Shown: positions 43,821 through 52,110 of the stretch, one piece after another | Numbering within the stretch: position 1 is the stretch's first letter | How the letters are laid out: each line of letters starts with the position of its first letter | DNA from: Nonomuraea thailandensis | Lineage (GTDB): Bacteria > Actinomycetota > Actinomycetes > Streptosporangiales > Streptosporangiaceae | NCBI RefSeq assembly: GCF_024172165.1 | Contig: NZ_JAMZEB010000002.1 | Coordinates: 11,608,501-11,672,500, forward strand | Length of the DNA: 64,000 nucleotides | Direction: 5' to 3' | The notes under the pieces: generated by a model | The model's database searches: none | Told to the model about the DNA's origin: nothing | The model's input: only the letters and a program-made list of their open reading frames with translations | Position numbers and translations under genes: made by a program

Positions 43821-44060
43821 CACCGTCATCCGGCGGGGCACACCGTCATCCGATGGGGCCGTCTCACGCACCCTCATCCGGCGGGGGCCGCTCCCCGCAC
43901 CGTCGTCCGGCGGAGGTCGTCTTCCTCGCCGCTGGTGCGGGAGGCTGCCTCCCGCACCGTCAACCGGCAGAGGTCGCTTCCCACACCGTCGTCCGGTGGG
44001 AATCGCCTTCCTCGCCGCCGGCTGGGGAGGCCGCCTCCCGCGCCGTCAACCGGCGGGACT
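43821..44060. repeat. Degenerate interspersed repeats (CACCGTCNTCCGGCGGGG)
   Basis: At least seven 17- to 18-bp variants of CACCGTCATCCGGCGGGG occur, for example at 43821, 43841, 43869, 43898 and about 43958, 43985 and 44044. Spacing is irregular (20-60 bp). The spacers are similar to each other and the copies differ, which argues against CRISPR. The gene-free stretch 43473-44045 consists almost entirely of this and the GCCTGCAT array. Confidence 0.65.
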
Positions 44061-44648
44061 CGCCCCTCGCTGCCGGCCTACCGCCAGCACCAGTGGCTCC
44101 TCCTCCGCGCTCCAGAGCCGCGTCACCATCCACGCCACCCCGATCGCCGCCACCACCAGCCCGGCCAGGTAGACCGGCTCCGGCACCGCGCTCCGCAGCG
44201 ACCCGGGCACCATGCCCGCCGCGTAAAGCGCCACGCCCACCACAGGCATGACCCCGCTCCTGACCGCCGCCGCGCTGAACGTCAGCACCCCGACCAGCAG
44301 AACGCCCGACGTCACCAGAAACGCCCGCCCGGTCCCACCGGCCAGCAGCCCGCTCACGGTGCCGCCACCCAGGTAGGGAAAGACGAAGTGCAGCGTGTAC
44401 TCGACCGCGAACGCCCCGGCCAGCCCGGCCGAGTTGAGCACGTACCCGACGAGCCCGAGCGTCCCGGAGCGGGCGCGGATGAGCAGGTAGATGCCGGTGA
44501 TCGCGAGTAAGCCGGTGAGCGCCGCGAACGGCGCGATGGCATGGGTGAACGCCGTCTCGGGCAGCAACCCACCCCGCCGGGCGGCGTTGACGACGAGCAG
44601 CCCGGCGCAGCCGAACCCCGCCACCGCCGCGACCCGTAGAACACTCAT
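44046..44648 (-). CDS. Multi-pass membrane protein beside TetR
   Basis: This 200-residue integral membrane protein has about six hydrophobic helices (VAAVAGFGCAGLLVV, IAPFAALTGLLAITGIYLLI, LVGYVLNSAGLAGAFAV, AFLVTSGVLLVGVLTF and others). I know no function; the layout resembles small unassigned membrane proteins in actinomycetes. I chose the ATG at 44648 (MSVLRVAAVAG) with a good AAGGGG site. It diverges from the TetR gene, and an operator-like inverted repeat lies between, so TetR probably controls it. Its 3' end runs into the repeat region. Confidence 0.75.
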   Translation of the reverse strand: MSVLRVAAVAGFGCAGLLVVNAARRGGLLPETAFTHAIAPFAALTGLLAITGIYLLIRARSGTLGLVGYVLNSAGLAGAFAVEYTLHFVFPYLGGGTVSGLLAGGTGRAFLVTSGVLLVGVLTFSAAAVRSGVMPVVGVALYAAGMVPGSLRSAVPEPVYLAGLVVAAIGVAWMVTRLWSAEEEPLVLAVGRQRGASPAG

Positions 44649-44720
44649 GGACGAATCCCCTTCCCTGATTCCGGGACCCCGCCCTCCGGCCACCGGTCTC
44701 CTCGCACCCGGCCCGTAGGG

Positions 44721-44750
44721 CGATAACGCTCGTTATGATGCGCGTTATCG
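44721..44750. promoter_or_regulatory. TetR operator between membrane-protein and TetR genes
   Basis: CGATAACGC (44721-44729) and GCGTTATCG (44742-44750) form a perfect inverted repeat with a 12-nt centre. A nested one, ATAACG-CT-CGTTAT, lies at 44723-44736. A TATGAT -10-like box overlaps it (44734-44739). The site sits 18 nt before the TetR GTG start, as expected for auto-repression. Confidence 0.7.
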
Positions 44751-44767
44751 CCCGCTATGGTGAGAGG

Positions 44768-45397
44768 GTGCCGAGAGCCGTAAGCACCCCGAAAGAACTC
44801 GGCGCACTGCGCCAGGACCTCCTGGACGCGGCCATGCGCATCCTGCGCGACCAAGGCGCGCCCGACCTGACCCTCCGCCGCGTCGCAGACGCCGCCGCCA
44901 CCTCCACCATGGGCATCTACACCTGCTTCGGCGGCCGTGCCGGCCTGCTGGAGGCGATCTACGAACACGGCTTCCGCCTCCTCCACGAGGCCATGACCAC
45001 CTCCTTGAACGGTCACACGGACCCGCTGGCCAGGATCATGGCGGTGGCGTACGGTTACAGGCGGTTCGCCCTGACCGACCCGGCCCTGTACGCCCTGATG
45101 TTCGAACGCCCGCTCCCCGACTTCGACCCGTCACCGGAGCAACGCAACGACGCCCTCCGCCGCTGCTTCGGCCTCCTCATAGAGGCCACCACCGCAGCGA
45201 TCCGAGCCGGCCTCATCCGCTCCTCGAACCCGGAGCGCTCGGCCTACCTCGTGTGGACCACGATCCACGGCCTCGTCAGCATCGAACTCACCTGCTCGCT
45301 CCGCACCCCGCTACCCGGCTGGTTCCTGAACTCGCGCGAGGAAGGCGAGCGCATCCTCACCGACGGCATCCAGGCCCTCCTCACCGGCCTCACCTGA
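44768..45397 (+). CDS. TetR-family transcriptional regulator
   Basis: This 209-residue regulator has a helix-turn-helix LRRVADAAATSTMGIYTCFGG in the N-terminal third and a TetR C-terminal helical domain (YRRFALTDPALYALMFERP) of the TetR_C_33/WHG-like type. GTG start at 44768 (MPRAVSTPKELG); the frame upstream is open but short and overlaps the operator. It is divergent from the membrane protein, the classic local-repressor layout. Ligand unknown. Confidence 0.85.
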   Translation: MPRAVSTPKELGALRQDLLDAAMRILRDQGAPDLTLRRVADAAATSTMGIYTCFGGRAGLLEAIYEHGFRLLHEAMTTSLNGHTDPLARIMAVAYGYRRFALTDPALYALMFERPLPDFDPSPEQRNDALRRCFGLLIEATTAAIRAGLIRSSNPERSAYLVWTTIHGLVSIELTCSLRTPLPGWFLNSREEGERILTDGIQALLTGLT

Positions 45398-45649
45398 CCG
45401 CACGAGCCCCGCACCCGAAGCACCCGGGCTGCCACGACCGGCGCCCGAGAGCGTGCCGGCTTCACCGCGTCCTGCGGCCTCTGCACTCTGGCAAGCAACT
45501 CCTACACGCGCCGGGGCCGGAAGGGCGCCGGAGAACGCCGTCTTGGTCCAGTAGCCGATGCCAGGACCAGCGCTCAAAATGCGCCGACCGGTAGGGCCGG
45601 TGCCCGAAAGCACCTCTGCGATCAGAATCAGTGCGAGTTGGCGTGCGCA

Positions 45650-45741
45650 CCTCAGGCCGGCGCCCGAAGAGGCGTGCGAACCTCAGGCCCAGCGCCCGAA
45701 GAGGCGTCCGGGCCTCAGGGGCAGCGCCCGAAGAGCGTGCG
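45650..45741. repeat. 31-bp tandem repeats in gene-poor stretch
   Basis: Three diverged 31-bp units (45650-45680, 45681-45711 and 45712 to about 45741) carry CCTCAGG and GCGCCCGAAGAG. Related GCCCGA-containing fragments extend back to about 45410. The whole stretch 45398-46108 holds no gene I can support; it looks like decayed repeat DNA. Confidence 0.65.
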
Positions 45742-45893
45742 GGCCTTGTGATCAGCACCTGCGAGCGTGTTGGCGGCCGAGTATCAGCCCCCAAGAGCAT
45801 GCTGGCCGTCGAGATCATCGGAGACAACCGCCTGGGCCGTCAAGAACAGTGGCCGGAAGCGTCCTGTCCATCAGGACCGCCGCTCGAAATAGC

Positions 45894-45937
45894 GCTGGCT
45901 GGTAGGACACGTGCGAGCGTGAGCCCTACCAGCCAGC
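45894..45937. repeat. Perfect 13-bp inverted repeat
   Basis: GCTGGCTGGTAGG (45894-45906) and CCTACCAGCCAGC (45925-45937) are exact complements around an 18-nt centre. No gene ends right before it, so it is not an obvious terminator; a relic of a mobile element end or an RNA hairpin are options. Confidence 0.6.
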
Positions 45938-46108
45938 CAACGAGCCGCCCACCGCCTGTCACCCATGAGGCCCGTGCGGAAGATCGAAAACCTGACGGGA
46001 AACACCGTCGGCGAACAGCCCTGCCAAACCGCCGATCACACGTGCGGCCCGACCCGCGATCCCAAGAGGACCACCAGGACTCGCGCACCCCATGACGGCG
46101 TCATGCAC

Positions 46109-46318
46109 TCAGGGAGAAGTGAGACAACGCACGGCACTCAGCTCGACAGGCACGCCCTTGAGCGTCGGATCAACCGTGGTCGCCACCTCACCCGCACGAG
46201 AGGCCAGACACTCCCCGGCGCGAACCGGATCGACGACGGCGCTCGCAGCCGGGCCGGTCGCGAACACCCCTACGGTGACCAGAGCAGCGGCCGCCAACAG
46301 GCACGCGGATCGGTGCAT
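46109..46318 (-). CDS. Small secreted protein of unknown function
   Basis: This 69-residue protein has a signal peptide (MHRSACLLAAAALVTVGVFA, cleavage near ASA) and a short mature part with two Cys (GECLAS and VRCLTSP). I chose the ATG at 46318, 6 nt after a GGGAGG ribosome site; the ATG at 46324 abuts that site. A weakly A/T-rich region upstream (46340-46380) is a likely promoter. I do not recognise a family. Confidence 0.62.
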   Translation of the reverse strand: MHRSACLLAAAALVTVGVFATGPAASAVVDPVRAGECLASRAGEVATTVDPTLKGVPVELSAVRCLTSP

Positions 46319-46630
46319 CTGCATCCTCCCAAAAGAGAGTAACGGTTTGCAGTCGAATAATTACACAGTGTAGTTGTCGTGCAACAGTGCTCTCCCCAAA
46401 TTCCAGTCCCACATCGGGCTCACCCACACACCGCTCAGGAAGCGGTCGCCGATCGTGTGCCCACTTCGCTCAGCACGTGGCGGCTCGATCGTCTCTCCCC
46501 AACCGCCCATCAGCCGGATACCCGAACGTCGATCCCGCCGTCCTCAGGCAGTGTGCCGCTCAGCGGTCCCGCTGTCCGCCCGGAGGTCCGTGCCGCTCGT
46601 TGGCCCGGCCGCCCACAGGCATATGCCGAT

Positions 46631-46658
46631 CCTCCTGCTCAACCGACCGAGCAGGAGG
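46631..46658 (-). terminator. Stem-loop after ABC1 kinase-like gene
   Basis: CCTCCTGCTC (46631-46640), loop AACCGACC, GAGCAGGAGG (46649-46658) form a perfect 10-bp stem 89 nt beyond the minus-strand gene. CTCAAYCGACCGAGCA recurs at 46638 and 46673. The rest of 46319-46746 shows no supported gene. Confidence 0.55.
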
Positions 46659-46746
46659 GGCTGAGCCGCTCGCTCAATCGACCGAGCACTGCCCGGTCGC
46701 CCGCCAGGCATGCGATCTATCGGCCGGGGGGATGTCGATCGGTGGT

Positions 46747-48081
46747 TCAGCCGATCGGCAGCGGCTGGTCGTCCGGGTCGTCGGCGAACCCGGGCACCCA
46801 GCGGATCACCTCGTCCCGGAAGCGAGCCGTGGTGCCGAGCTGGCAGAGCACGCCGATGCCCGCCGCATGGACGCGGTGGATGAGGACGTACGACGGCGGC
46901 AGGTTGAGCTGCCGGACCACGTTGGTGGGGCGGAGGTCGGCGACACTGGCAGCCTGGGCCTGCAGCCACTCCCGGCTGAACGTGAACTCCTCCACCGCCG
47001 TCGGCTCCACGTACGGAGCGAGGAAGGCACGCAGCGCGTCGGGGTCGATCTCGAAGTCCTCGCGGATGAACCCCTCCTGGCGCAGGCCCGCCATGACGGT
47101 CTCCATGTCGCCCTGGTTGAAGATGCGGGTGAGCTGGCCGAAGGCCTTGGGATAGCCGTCGGGCAGCCGGTTGACCGCGCCGAAGTCGAGCACGCCGAGC
47201 TTGCCGTTGGGCAGCATGCGGAAGTTGCCCGGGTGCGGGTCGGCGTGGAGCATGCCGACCCGGGCGGGGGAGCAGAACAGGAAGCGTACGTAGAGCAGGC
47301 CGGCGCGGTCGCACTGCTTCTTGGTGCCGTCGGAGATGATCCGCGACAGCGGTGTGCCTTCCATCCACTCGGTGACCAGCACCATCTCGTTGGCGGCCAC
47401 CACGTCAGGGACGTGGAAGTCGGGGTCCTCGTCGAACTCGAGGGCGAAGGCGTGCTGCGCCTCGGCCTCCCGCAGGTAGTCGAGCTCCTCCGCGATCCGC
47501 TCACGCAGCTCACCCAGCAGGGCCTTCATGTCGAGCCCCGGCAGCAGCGCGCCGAACAGCTTGCCCAGCCGGGCGAGCTGGGTGAAGTCGCCGAGCAGGG
47601 CCTTGCCCGCCCCCGGATACTGGATCTTGACGGCCACCTCCCTGCCGTCGCTCCACACGGCCTTGTGCACCTGGCCGATCGAGGCCGCCGCCGTCGGCTG
47701 GTCGTCGAACGACAGGAAGTGCTCCCGCCAGCCGTCGCCCAGCTGCTCCGCCAGCACCTTGTGCACCGTCGACACGGGCAGCGGCGGGGCGGACTCCTGG
47801 AGCTTGGTCAGCGTGGCGCGATAGGGGCCGGCGATCTCCTGCGGCAGCGCCGCCTCGAAGATGGACAGCGCCTGCCCCAGCTTCATGGCGCCGCCCTTGA
47901 GCTCGCCGAGCACCTTGAAGACCTGCTCGGCGGTGCGCTGCTGAACCTCCTGCGCCACCATCTCCGCAGACTTGCCCCCGATGCGCTTGCCCAGCCCGAG
48001 GGCGGCGCGACCGGCGAAGCTGAGTGGAAGGGCGGCCAGCTTGGCCGATCGCGTGACAGCACGGCGCGGAAGATCGCTCAC
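46747..48081 (-). CDS. ABC1/AarF (UbiB-like) atypical kinase family protein
   Basis: This 444-residue protein has the family motifs LKGGAMKLGQALS (K-x-G-Q), AAASIGQVHKA (Ala-rich loop), VAVKIQYPG (ATP lysine), HADPHPGNF and LDFGAV (metal-binding Asp). ABC1 proteins act in quinone or lipid metabolism in other organisms; actinobacterial members next to whiB7 (Rv3197) have been linked to macrolide tolerance, from memory. GTG start. Cytoplasmic or membrane-peripheral. Confidence 0.9.
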   Translation of the reverse strand: MSDLPRRAVTRSAKLAALPLSFAGRAALGLGKRIGGKSAEMVAQEVQQRTAEQVFKVLGELKGGAMKLGQALSIFEAALPQEIAGPYRATLTKLQESAPPLPVSTVHKVLAEQLGDGWREHFLSFDDQPTAAASIGQVHKAVWSDGREVAVKIQYPGAGKALLGDFTQLARLGKLFGALLPGLDMKALLGELRERIAEELDYLREAEAQHAFALEFDEDPDFHVPDVVAANEMVLVTEWMEGTPLSRIISDGTKKQCDRAGLLYVRFLFCSPARVGMLHADPHPGNFRMLPNGKLGVLDFGAVNRLPDGYPKAFGQLTRIFNQGDMETVMAGLRQEGFIREDFEIDPDALRAFLAPYVEPTAVEEFTFSREWLQAQAASVADLRPTNVVRQLNLPPSYVLIHRVHAAGIGVLCQLGTTARFRDEVIRWVPGFADDPDDQPLPIG

Positions 48082-48140
48082 ACTGATGCGCGGAACCTCT
48101 GCGAGATACCGCTTCCCCCCTTCGTGGTCCTTTGAGCACG

Positions 48141-49970
48141 TCAGTCGCGGTCAGGTGCCATGACCATTCTTAGCGAATATGGATTGTTTCGCATACAACG
48201 ACATTGGGGGTGGGCCTTCCAGGAGCGCCTTCGCCAGCGCCAATCAGGGGTTACGTCCATTGTGCCGTTGGTCACAGCGGACTCCTTGCCGTCGAGAAAG
48301 GCCAGTGCATGGCCGGTCACCTGCGCTGCGGCGACGGTCGCGAGGGCGACGTCACAGGCGATCTCGCCCGGCGGATACCCGCCGAGCCGGGCCGTGACGA
48401 TCGGCCAGTACGGGTCGCGATCGCGCCGCGTCAGGTCGAGACAGTGCAGGCACGCCGTGTCCCCCGGCAGGACCAGCGGACCCACGGTGCCGTGCCCCTC
48501 GAAGGCGGACACCAGGAGGTGGGGGATGCGCAGGGAGTCGAGATCGTTGACCAGCAACATGTCGAGCGGGCCGACCGGGGCCAGGATGACGAGGTCGGGC
48601 CGGTCCGACTTGTCCCCGAGAAACGACCCACCGGCCACCGCCTTGACGGTCGGCCGGCACCGCTCCTCCACCCCGCCCGGCTCCCTCCTTCCGGGCTGCT
48701 CAGTGGACCGGGCGCTGGACGGAGCTCCTCTCCCCGCATGACGCGAAGGGGCGCCGGCACGGCTGCCGGTGCCACTGCCGTCCCATGGAGGAGCAGCGGC
48801 GCGAGCGCTCTGCGCGGACGCGGAGCGAGCGCTTCGCGAAGAAGCGGCATCCCTGTCCGGCCGCGCACCCGCGTGGGGTACTGCATCTGCGTCCGGTCGC
48901 GCACCCGTGCCCGGTCGCGCACCCGTGCCTGGCCTTGCGCCCCCGTCCGGCCGCGCGTCGGCGTCGGGCCGCGCGTCGGCGTCGGGCCGTGCGCCCGCGT
49001 CGGGCCGTGCGCCCGTGCCTGGCCGTGCGGCCGCTTCGGGTCGTGCGCCCGGGCCTGGCCGTCCGTCCCACGCGACGGGCTGGGTGCTGGAGGAGGCTCC
49101 TCTGCCCGCGCTGCGCGGAGGAGTGCCGACACCGCCGCCTCCCGCCCCACGTGGGATACCGCCGCGCGGTGGGTCGGTGGTCCGGGCGCCGACGCCGGCA
49201 CCTCGTGGGGACCGGGGAGGGGTGGCGCTGGTGACGGCCGTTCCTGCGGCTCTGGTGGACGGTCTGCCTGCAGGCCGGTCGGGGCGAGGAGGGTCGGCGG
49301 GGCCGGGAAGTACGCCGGCCGCGTCGAGCGCTTCCCTGTACTCGGCCGCGCTGGGCTCGTCGGTCTCCAGCGGCGGCAGCCCGGCCGACGTGAGCCGCCT
49401 GGCGACCGCCACCGCACCGGCCTCGCGGGGCATGCCCACCTCCGCCCAGGTGAGCCCACCCGGGGTGATGTCCTGTGGCCGCGTCTCCTCCGGGTCGAGG
49501 ACGCGGAGGTGGCCCACGCCGGCGGCGGCGAGCAGGGCGACGACCTGGGCTCCGATGCGGCCGGCGCCGTACACCCGCACGCGTGCCCTCCTGCGGCGCT
49601 CGAAGAGGGCGATCATGCCGTCGGGGGCGGTGGAGCCGAGGTCGAGGGCGTTGAGGTCGGGTCTGAGGCGGTCTCGCTCCGCCAGGGGGAGGTCGCGGAG
49701 GGAGCCGGGGCCGGTGGCGGCGTCGTGGAGCGCGCCCTGGGCGGCGAGCTGGTCGAGCAGGGAGCGGGCGCGGAACTCGTCGAGACCGGCGAGGGCCGCC
49801 TCTCGCAGGACGGTCTCCAGGTCGCGGGTGCCGTCGAGGCCCGCGACCCACTCCCGGACGGGCTGGGTCAGGCCGCTCAGCATGACCGCGCGCAGGGGGT
49901 GCGCGCCGAGTTGCAGGGTGCGCTCGTCGCGGAGGATGTGCCGCAGGGTGGGCTTCACACGTGGCCTCAT
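48141..49970 (-). CDS. ThiF/E1-like (cyclodehydratase-like) protein with long low-complexity insert
   Basis: This 609-residue protein starts MRPRVKPTLRHILRDERTLQ, a region like the RiPP leader-binding N-terminus of TOMM cyclodehydratase partners. An E1/ThiF-like nucleotide-binding motif follows (VYGAGRIGAQVVALL). The zinc-type pairs CLHC and CRC are near the C-terminus. About 200 residues of Pro/Ala/Arg/Gly repeats (GARPDADARPD, GARPGTGARP types; nt about 48665-49290) are inserted in the middle. I chose the ATG at 49970. It resembles Rv3196 in place. No RiPP precursor is visible. Confidence 0.75.
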   Translation of the reverse strand: MRPRVKPTLRHILRDERTLQLGAHPLRAVMLSGLTQPVREWVAGLDGTRDLETVLREAALAGLDEFRARSLLDQLAAQGALHDAATGPGSLRDLPLAERDRLRPDLNALDLGSTAPDGMIALFERRRRARVRVYGAGRIGAQVVALLAAAGVGHLRVLDPEETRPQDITPGGLTWAEVGMPREAGAVAVARRLTSAGLPPLETDEPSAAEYREALDAAGVLPGPADPPRPDRPAGRPSTRAAGTAVTSATPPRSPRGAGVGARTTDPPRGGIPRGAGGGGVGTPPRSAGRGASSSTQPVAWDGRPGPGARPEAAARPGTGARPDAGARPDADARPDADARPDGGARPGTGARPGTGARPDADAVPHAGARPDRDAASSRSARSASAQSARAAAPPWDGSGTGSRAGAPSRHAGRGAPSSARSTEQPGRREPGGVEERCRPTVKAVAGGSFLGDKSDRPDLVILAPVGPLDMLLVNDLDSLRIPHLLVSAFEGHGTVGPLVLPGDTACLHCLDLTRRDRDPYWPIVTARLGGYPPGEIACDVALATVAAAQVTGHALAFLDGKESAVTNGTMDVTPDWRWRRRSWKAHPQCRCMRNNPYSLRMVMAPDRD

Positions 49971-50166
49971 GGCGGGAAAGGCTTCCATGCCCGAGCAAGA
50001 TCCCGAGCGGGTTCGGCGGCGGCTGTGGATAACTTCGGAAATGGGACCCGTCCCTGTGGACGAGAGTAATGATCAATGACCCGGCCATGGGGGAGACGGC
50101 GCCATTACGGGACCATTGATCGTCAACTCCGCATCCCGCCAAGGCGCCCACGTTACGCTTCCCCGC

Positions 50167-50946
50167 ATGAACGAGCTCTCAGTTGATCGCAAAGACGACG
50201 GAGTCGTACTGATCACCCTCAACCGCCCCGACATGCGTAACGCCATGACCGACACCATGACGGCCGAATGGCGCGAAACCATGACCGCCCTGGCCACCGA
50301 CCGGGACGCCCGCTGCCTGATCGTCACAGGCGCGGGAAGCGCCTTCTCCTCCGGCGGCGACCTGTCGTGGATCGGCGAGCGCGGCGCCGAGGCCGTGCCC
50401 CCGCTGCGCGATCGCATGCTGGCCTTCTACCGCACCTGGTTGCTGATCACGAAGCTCGAGATCCCCACCATCGCGGCCGTCAACGGCCCGGCGGTGGGTG
50501 CGGGCCTGTGCGTGGCGCTGGCCTGCGACCTCGTGTACGCCGCCGACGACGCCAAGCTGCTGGCCCCGTTCACGTCCCTGGGTCTGCACCCGGGCATGGC
50601 GGCCACGTACCTCCTGCCGAGGAGGGCGCCGGGTCTGGCCCGGGAGATGCTGCTGGCGGGCCGCACTGTGTCCGGGCAGGAAGCGGCAGATAAAGGCCTA
50701 GTAAATCAAAGTTTCCCGAAAAATGACCTAATGTCGGAAGTGACCGACATCGCCACGAAGATCGCCCGGAACGCTCCCATTGCCACAAGGCTCACCAAAG
50801 TGGCCCTCAACCAAGACCATCAGGACCTGGAAGCCGCTCTGAGGTGGGAATCCTTGGCCCAGCCGGTGACCATGGTCTCCGCCGACATGATCGAGGGCCT
50901 GGCCGCGCATCGGGAAAGGCGCATGCCCAAATTCACCGGCTCTTAA
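50167..50946 (+). CDS. Enoyl-CoA hydratase/isomerase (crotonase) family protein
   Basis: This 259-residue crotonase has the oxyanion segments AFSSGGDLSW and NGPAVGAGLCVALACDL. The usual catalytic Glu positions are altered (LGLHPGMAATYLLPR), so it may be an isomerase or a hydratase with a shifted residue. I chose the ATG at 50167 (MNELSVDRKDDG). A run of A/T-rich, rare codons lies at about 50688-50735 (ADKGLVNQSFPKNDLM), unlike the rest of the gene. Confidence 0.85.
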   Translation: MNELSVDRKDDGVVLITLNRPDMRNAMTDTMTAEWRETMTALATDRDARCLIVTGAGSAFSSGGDLSWIGERGAEAVPPLRDRMLAFYRTWLLITKLEIPTIAAVNGPAVGAGLCVALACDLVYAADDAKLLAPFTSLGLHPGMAATYLLPRRAPGLAREMLLAGRTVSGQEAADKGLVNQSFPKNDLMSEVTDIATKIARNAPIATRLTKVALNQDHQDLEAALRWESLAQPVTMVSADMIEGLAAHRERRMPKFTGS

Positions 50947-51013
50947 TCATCTGACCAGCAGAAACAACGTCCACCCTCTGTGGAATTTCGCCAGTCTCGG
51001 CTACCGTGCATAT

Positions 51014-51529
51014 GTGCCCCCCGAGACAGTCGAGGTTCGTCGCAGTTCTCGTCGCCGGCGTACGGTGTCCGCATACCGCGACGGCGACAAGACGATCGTG
51101 CTCCTGCCCGCCTGGCTGAGCGGCGAAGACGCGGATGAATGGGTGAGCCGGATGCTGGATCGGCTGGCCGCCAAGGAGAGCAGGCGAAGGCCGACCGACG
51201 AGGCCCTGCTGGAGCGGGCCAAGGAGCTTTCGGCCAAGTATCTGAACGGCGAGCCGGACCCCGTCAGTGTGCGCTGGGTCGACAACCAGCAGCACCGCTG
51301 GGGCTCCTGCACCCCGGAGACCGGCACGATCCGGATCTCCACCAGGCTCAAGGGCCTGCCGGAGTGGGTCATCAACTACGTGATCATCCACGAGCTCGTG
51401 CACCTGCTGGTGCCCAGCCACGGGGCCAAGTTCTGGGCGCTGGTAGAACAGTATCCGAAGGCGGAGCGGGCCCGCGGGTTCCTGGAGGGATTCTCCGCCG
51501 CGGCCCACACGGCACCGGAGGAGTGTTGA
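51014..51529 (+). CDS. YgjP-type (DUF45) zinc metallopeptidase-like protein
   Basis: This 171-residue protein has the signature WGSC (RWGSCTPETG) and the zinc motif HELVH in IIHELVHLLVPSHGAKFW, with the third ligand probably in the following helix. Members are metal-dependent and SprT-like in core, but their substrates are not settled. GTG start at 51014 (MPPETVEVRRSS); TACCGT just upstream could be a -10, which would make it leaderless. It overlaps the next gene by 4 nt (TTGA). Confidence 0.82.
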   Translation: MPPETVEVRRSSRRRRTVSAYRDGDKTIVLLPAWLSGEDADEWVSRMLDRLAAKESRRRPTDEALLERAKELSAKYLNGEPDPVSVRWVDNQQHRWGSCTPETGTIRISTRLKGLPEWVINYVIIHELVHLLVPSHGAKFWALVEQYPKAERARGFLEGFSAAAHTAPEEC

Positions 51530-52110
51530 CGCGCATCGCCGCGGTCCTGGTACGACAGCACATGGCGCAGGCCGCGCCCCCCGGCGTCGATCCGGGAGAC
51601 TTCCTGGAGGCGGTCGCCGAGGACACGTACGAGATCGTCGCGGGCCTGGAGCTCGTCACCCCCGTCCTGATCACCAGCGTCCCCGGCCTGGACGACCTCG
51701 TCTGGCCCGGCACCGAGGTGATCACCATCGCCGAGGACGAGCCGCTGCGGCACGTCCTCACCCGCCTCCACGCCGATCAGGCCGCCGTCGTCAGCGCCGA
51801 CGCGCCCGACCTGCCGCCGCTGCTCATCGGCAAGCTGTTCAGGGAGCTGGGCAGGGCCGAGATCACGATCTGCCCCGCGGAGAACGGCGGCGCCGTGGCC
51901 ATGGCCTGCGCGCTCCCGGCACCCGAATGGGCGGACCCCGACCTCGACGCGTACGACGTGGTCAAGGAGCTGCGCGCCCAGGCGCCGGGCCCGCGCAGGG
52001 TCGCCACCACCCCGGGCTGGCACCGACTGCGCACGCCCCAGGACGTCGAACGCCTCGACCCCGGCCTCGAAGGCTGGGACAACACCAGGGCCCTGGTCAG
52101 GGCACGGTGA
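51526..52110 (+). CDS. DUF2064/CofC-like nucleotidyl- or glycosyltransferase-fold protein
   Basis: This 194-residue protein begins with a nucleotide-binding strand (RIAAVLVRQH), has a VVSADAPDLPPLL segment where DUF2064/CofC proteins bind metal and substrate, and TICPAENGGAVAMA later. The usual Lys/Arg-Pro loop after the first strand is not clear, so activity is uncertain. The TTG at 51526 is the best start (GGAGGA upstream); a GTG at 51523 is possible. It converges on the EEP-family gene with a 14-nt overlap. Confidence 0.65.
   Translation: MTRIAAVLVRQHMAQAAPPGVDPGDFLEAVAEDTYEIVAGLELVTPVLITSVPGLDDLVWPGTEVITIAEDEPLRHVLTRLHADQAAVVSADAPDLPPLLIGKLFRELGRAEITICPAENGGAVAMACALPAPEWADPDLDAYDVVKELRAQAPGPRRVATTPGWHRLRTPQDVERLDPGLEGWDNTRALVRAR

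Noticed and set aside
43821..44060. Possible CRISPR array
   Set aside because: Repeats are degenerate, spacing is irregular, spacers resemble each other and no cas genes are present.
43512..44510. 332-codon plus-strand frame starting in the TGCATGCC array
   Set aside because: Begins in an 8-bp repeat, crosses degenerate repeats, and its end mirrors the minus-strand membrane-protein gene.
45631..46095. 154-codon plus-strand frame over the 31-bp repeats
   Set aside because: Repeat-derived, Arg/Pro-rich, no credible start; treated as non-coding.
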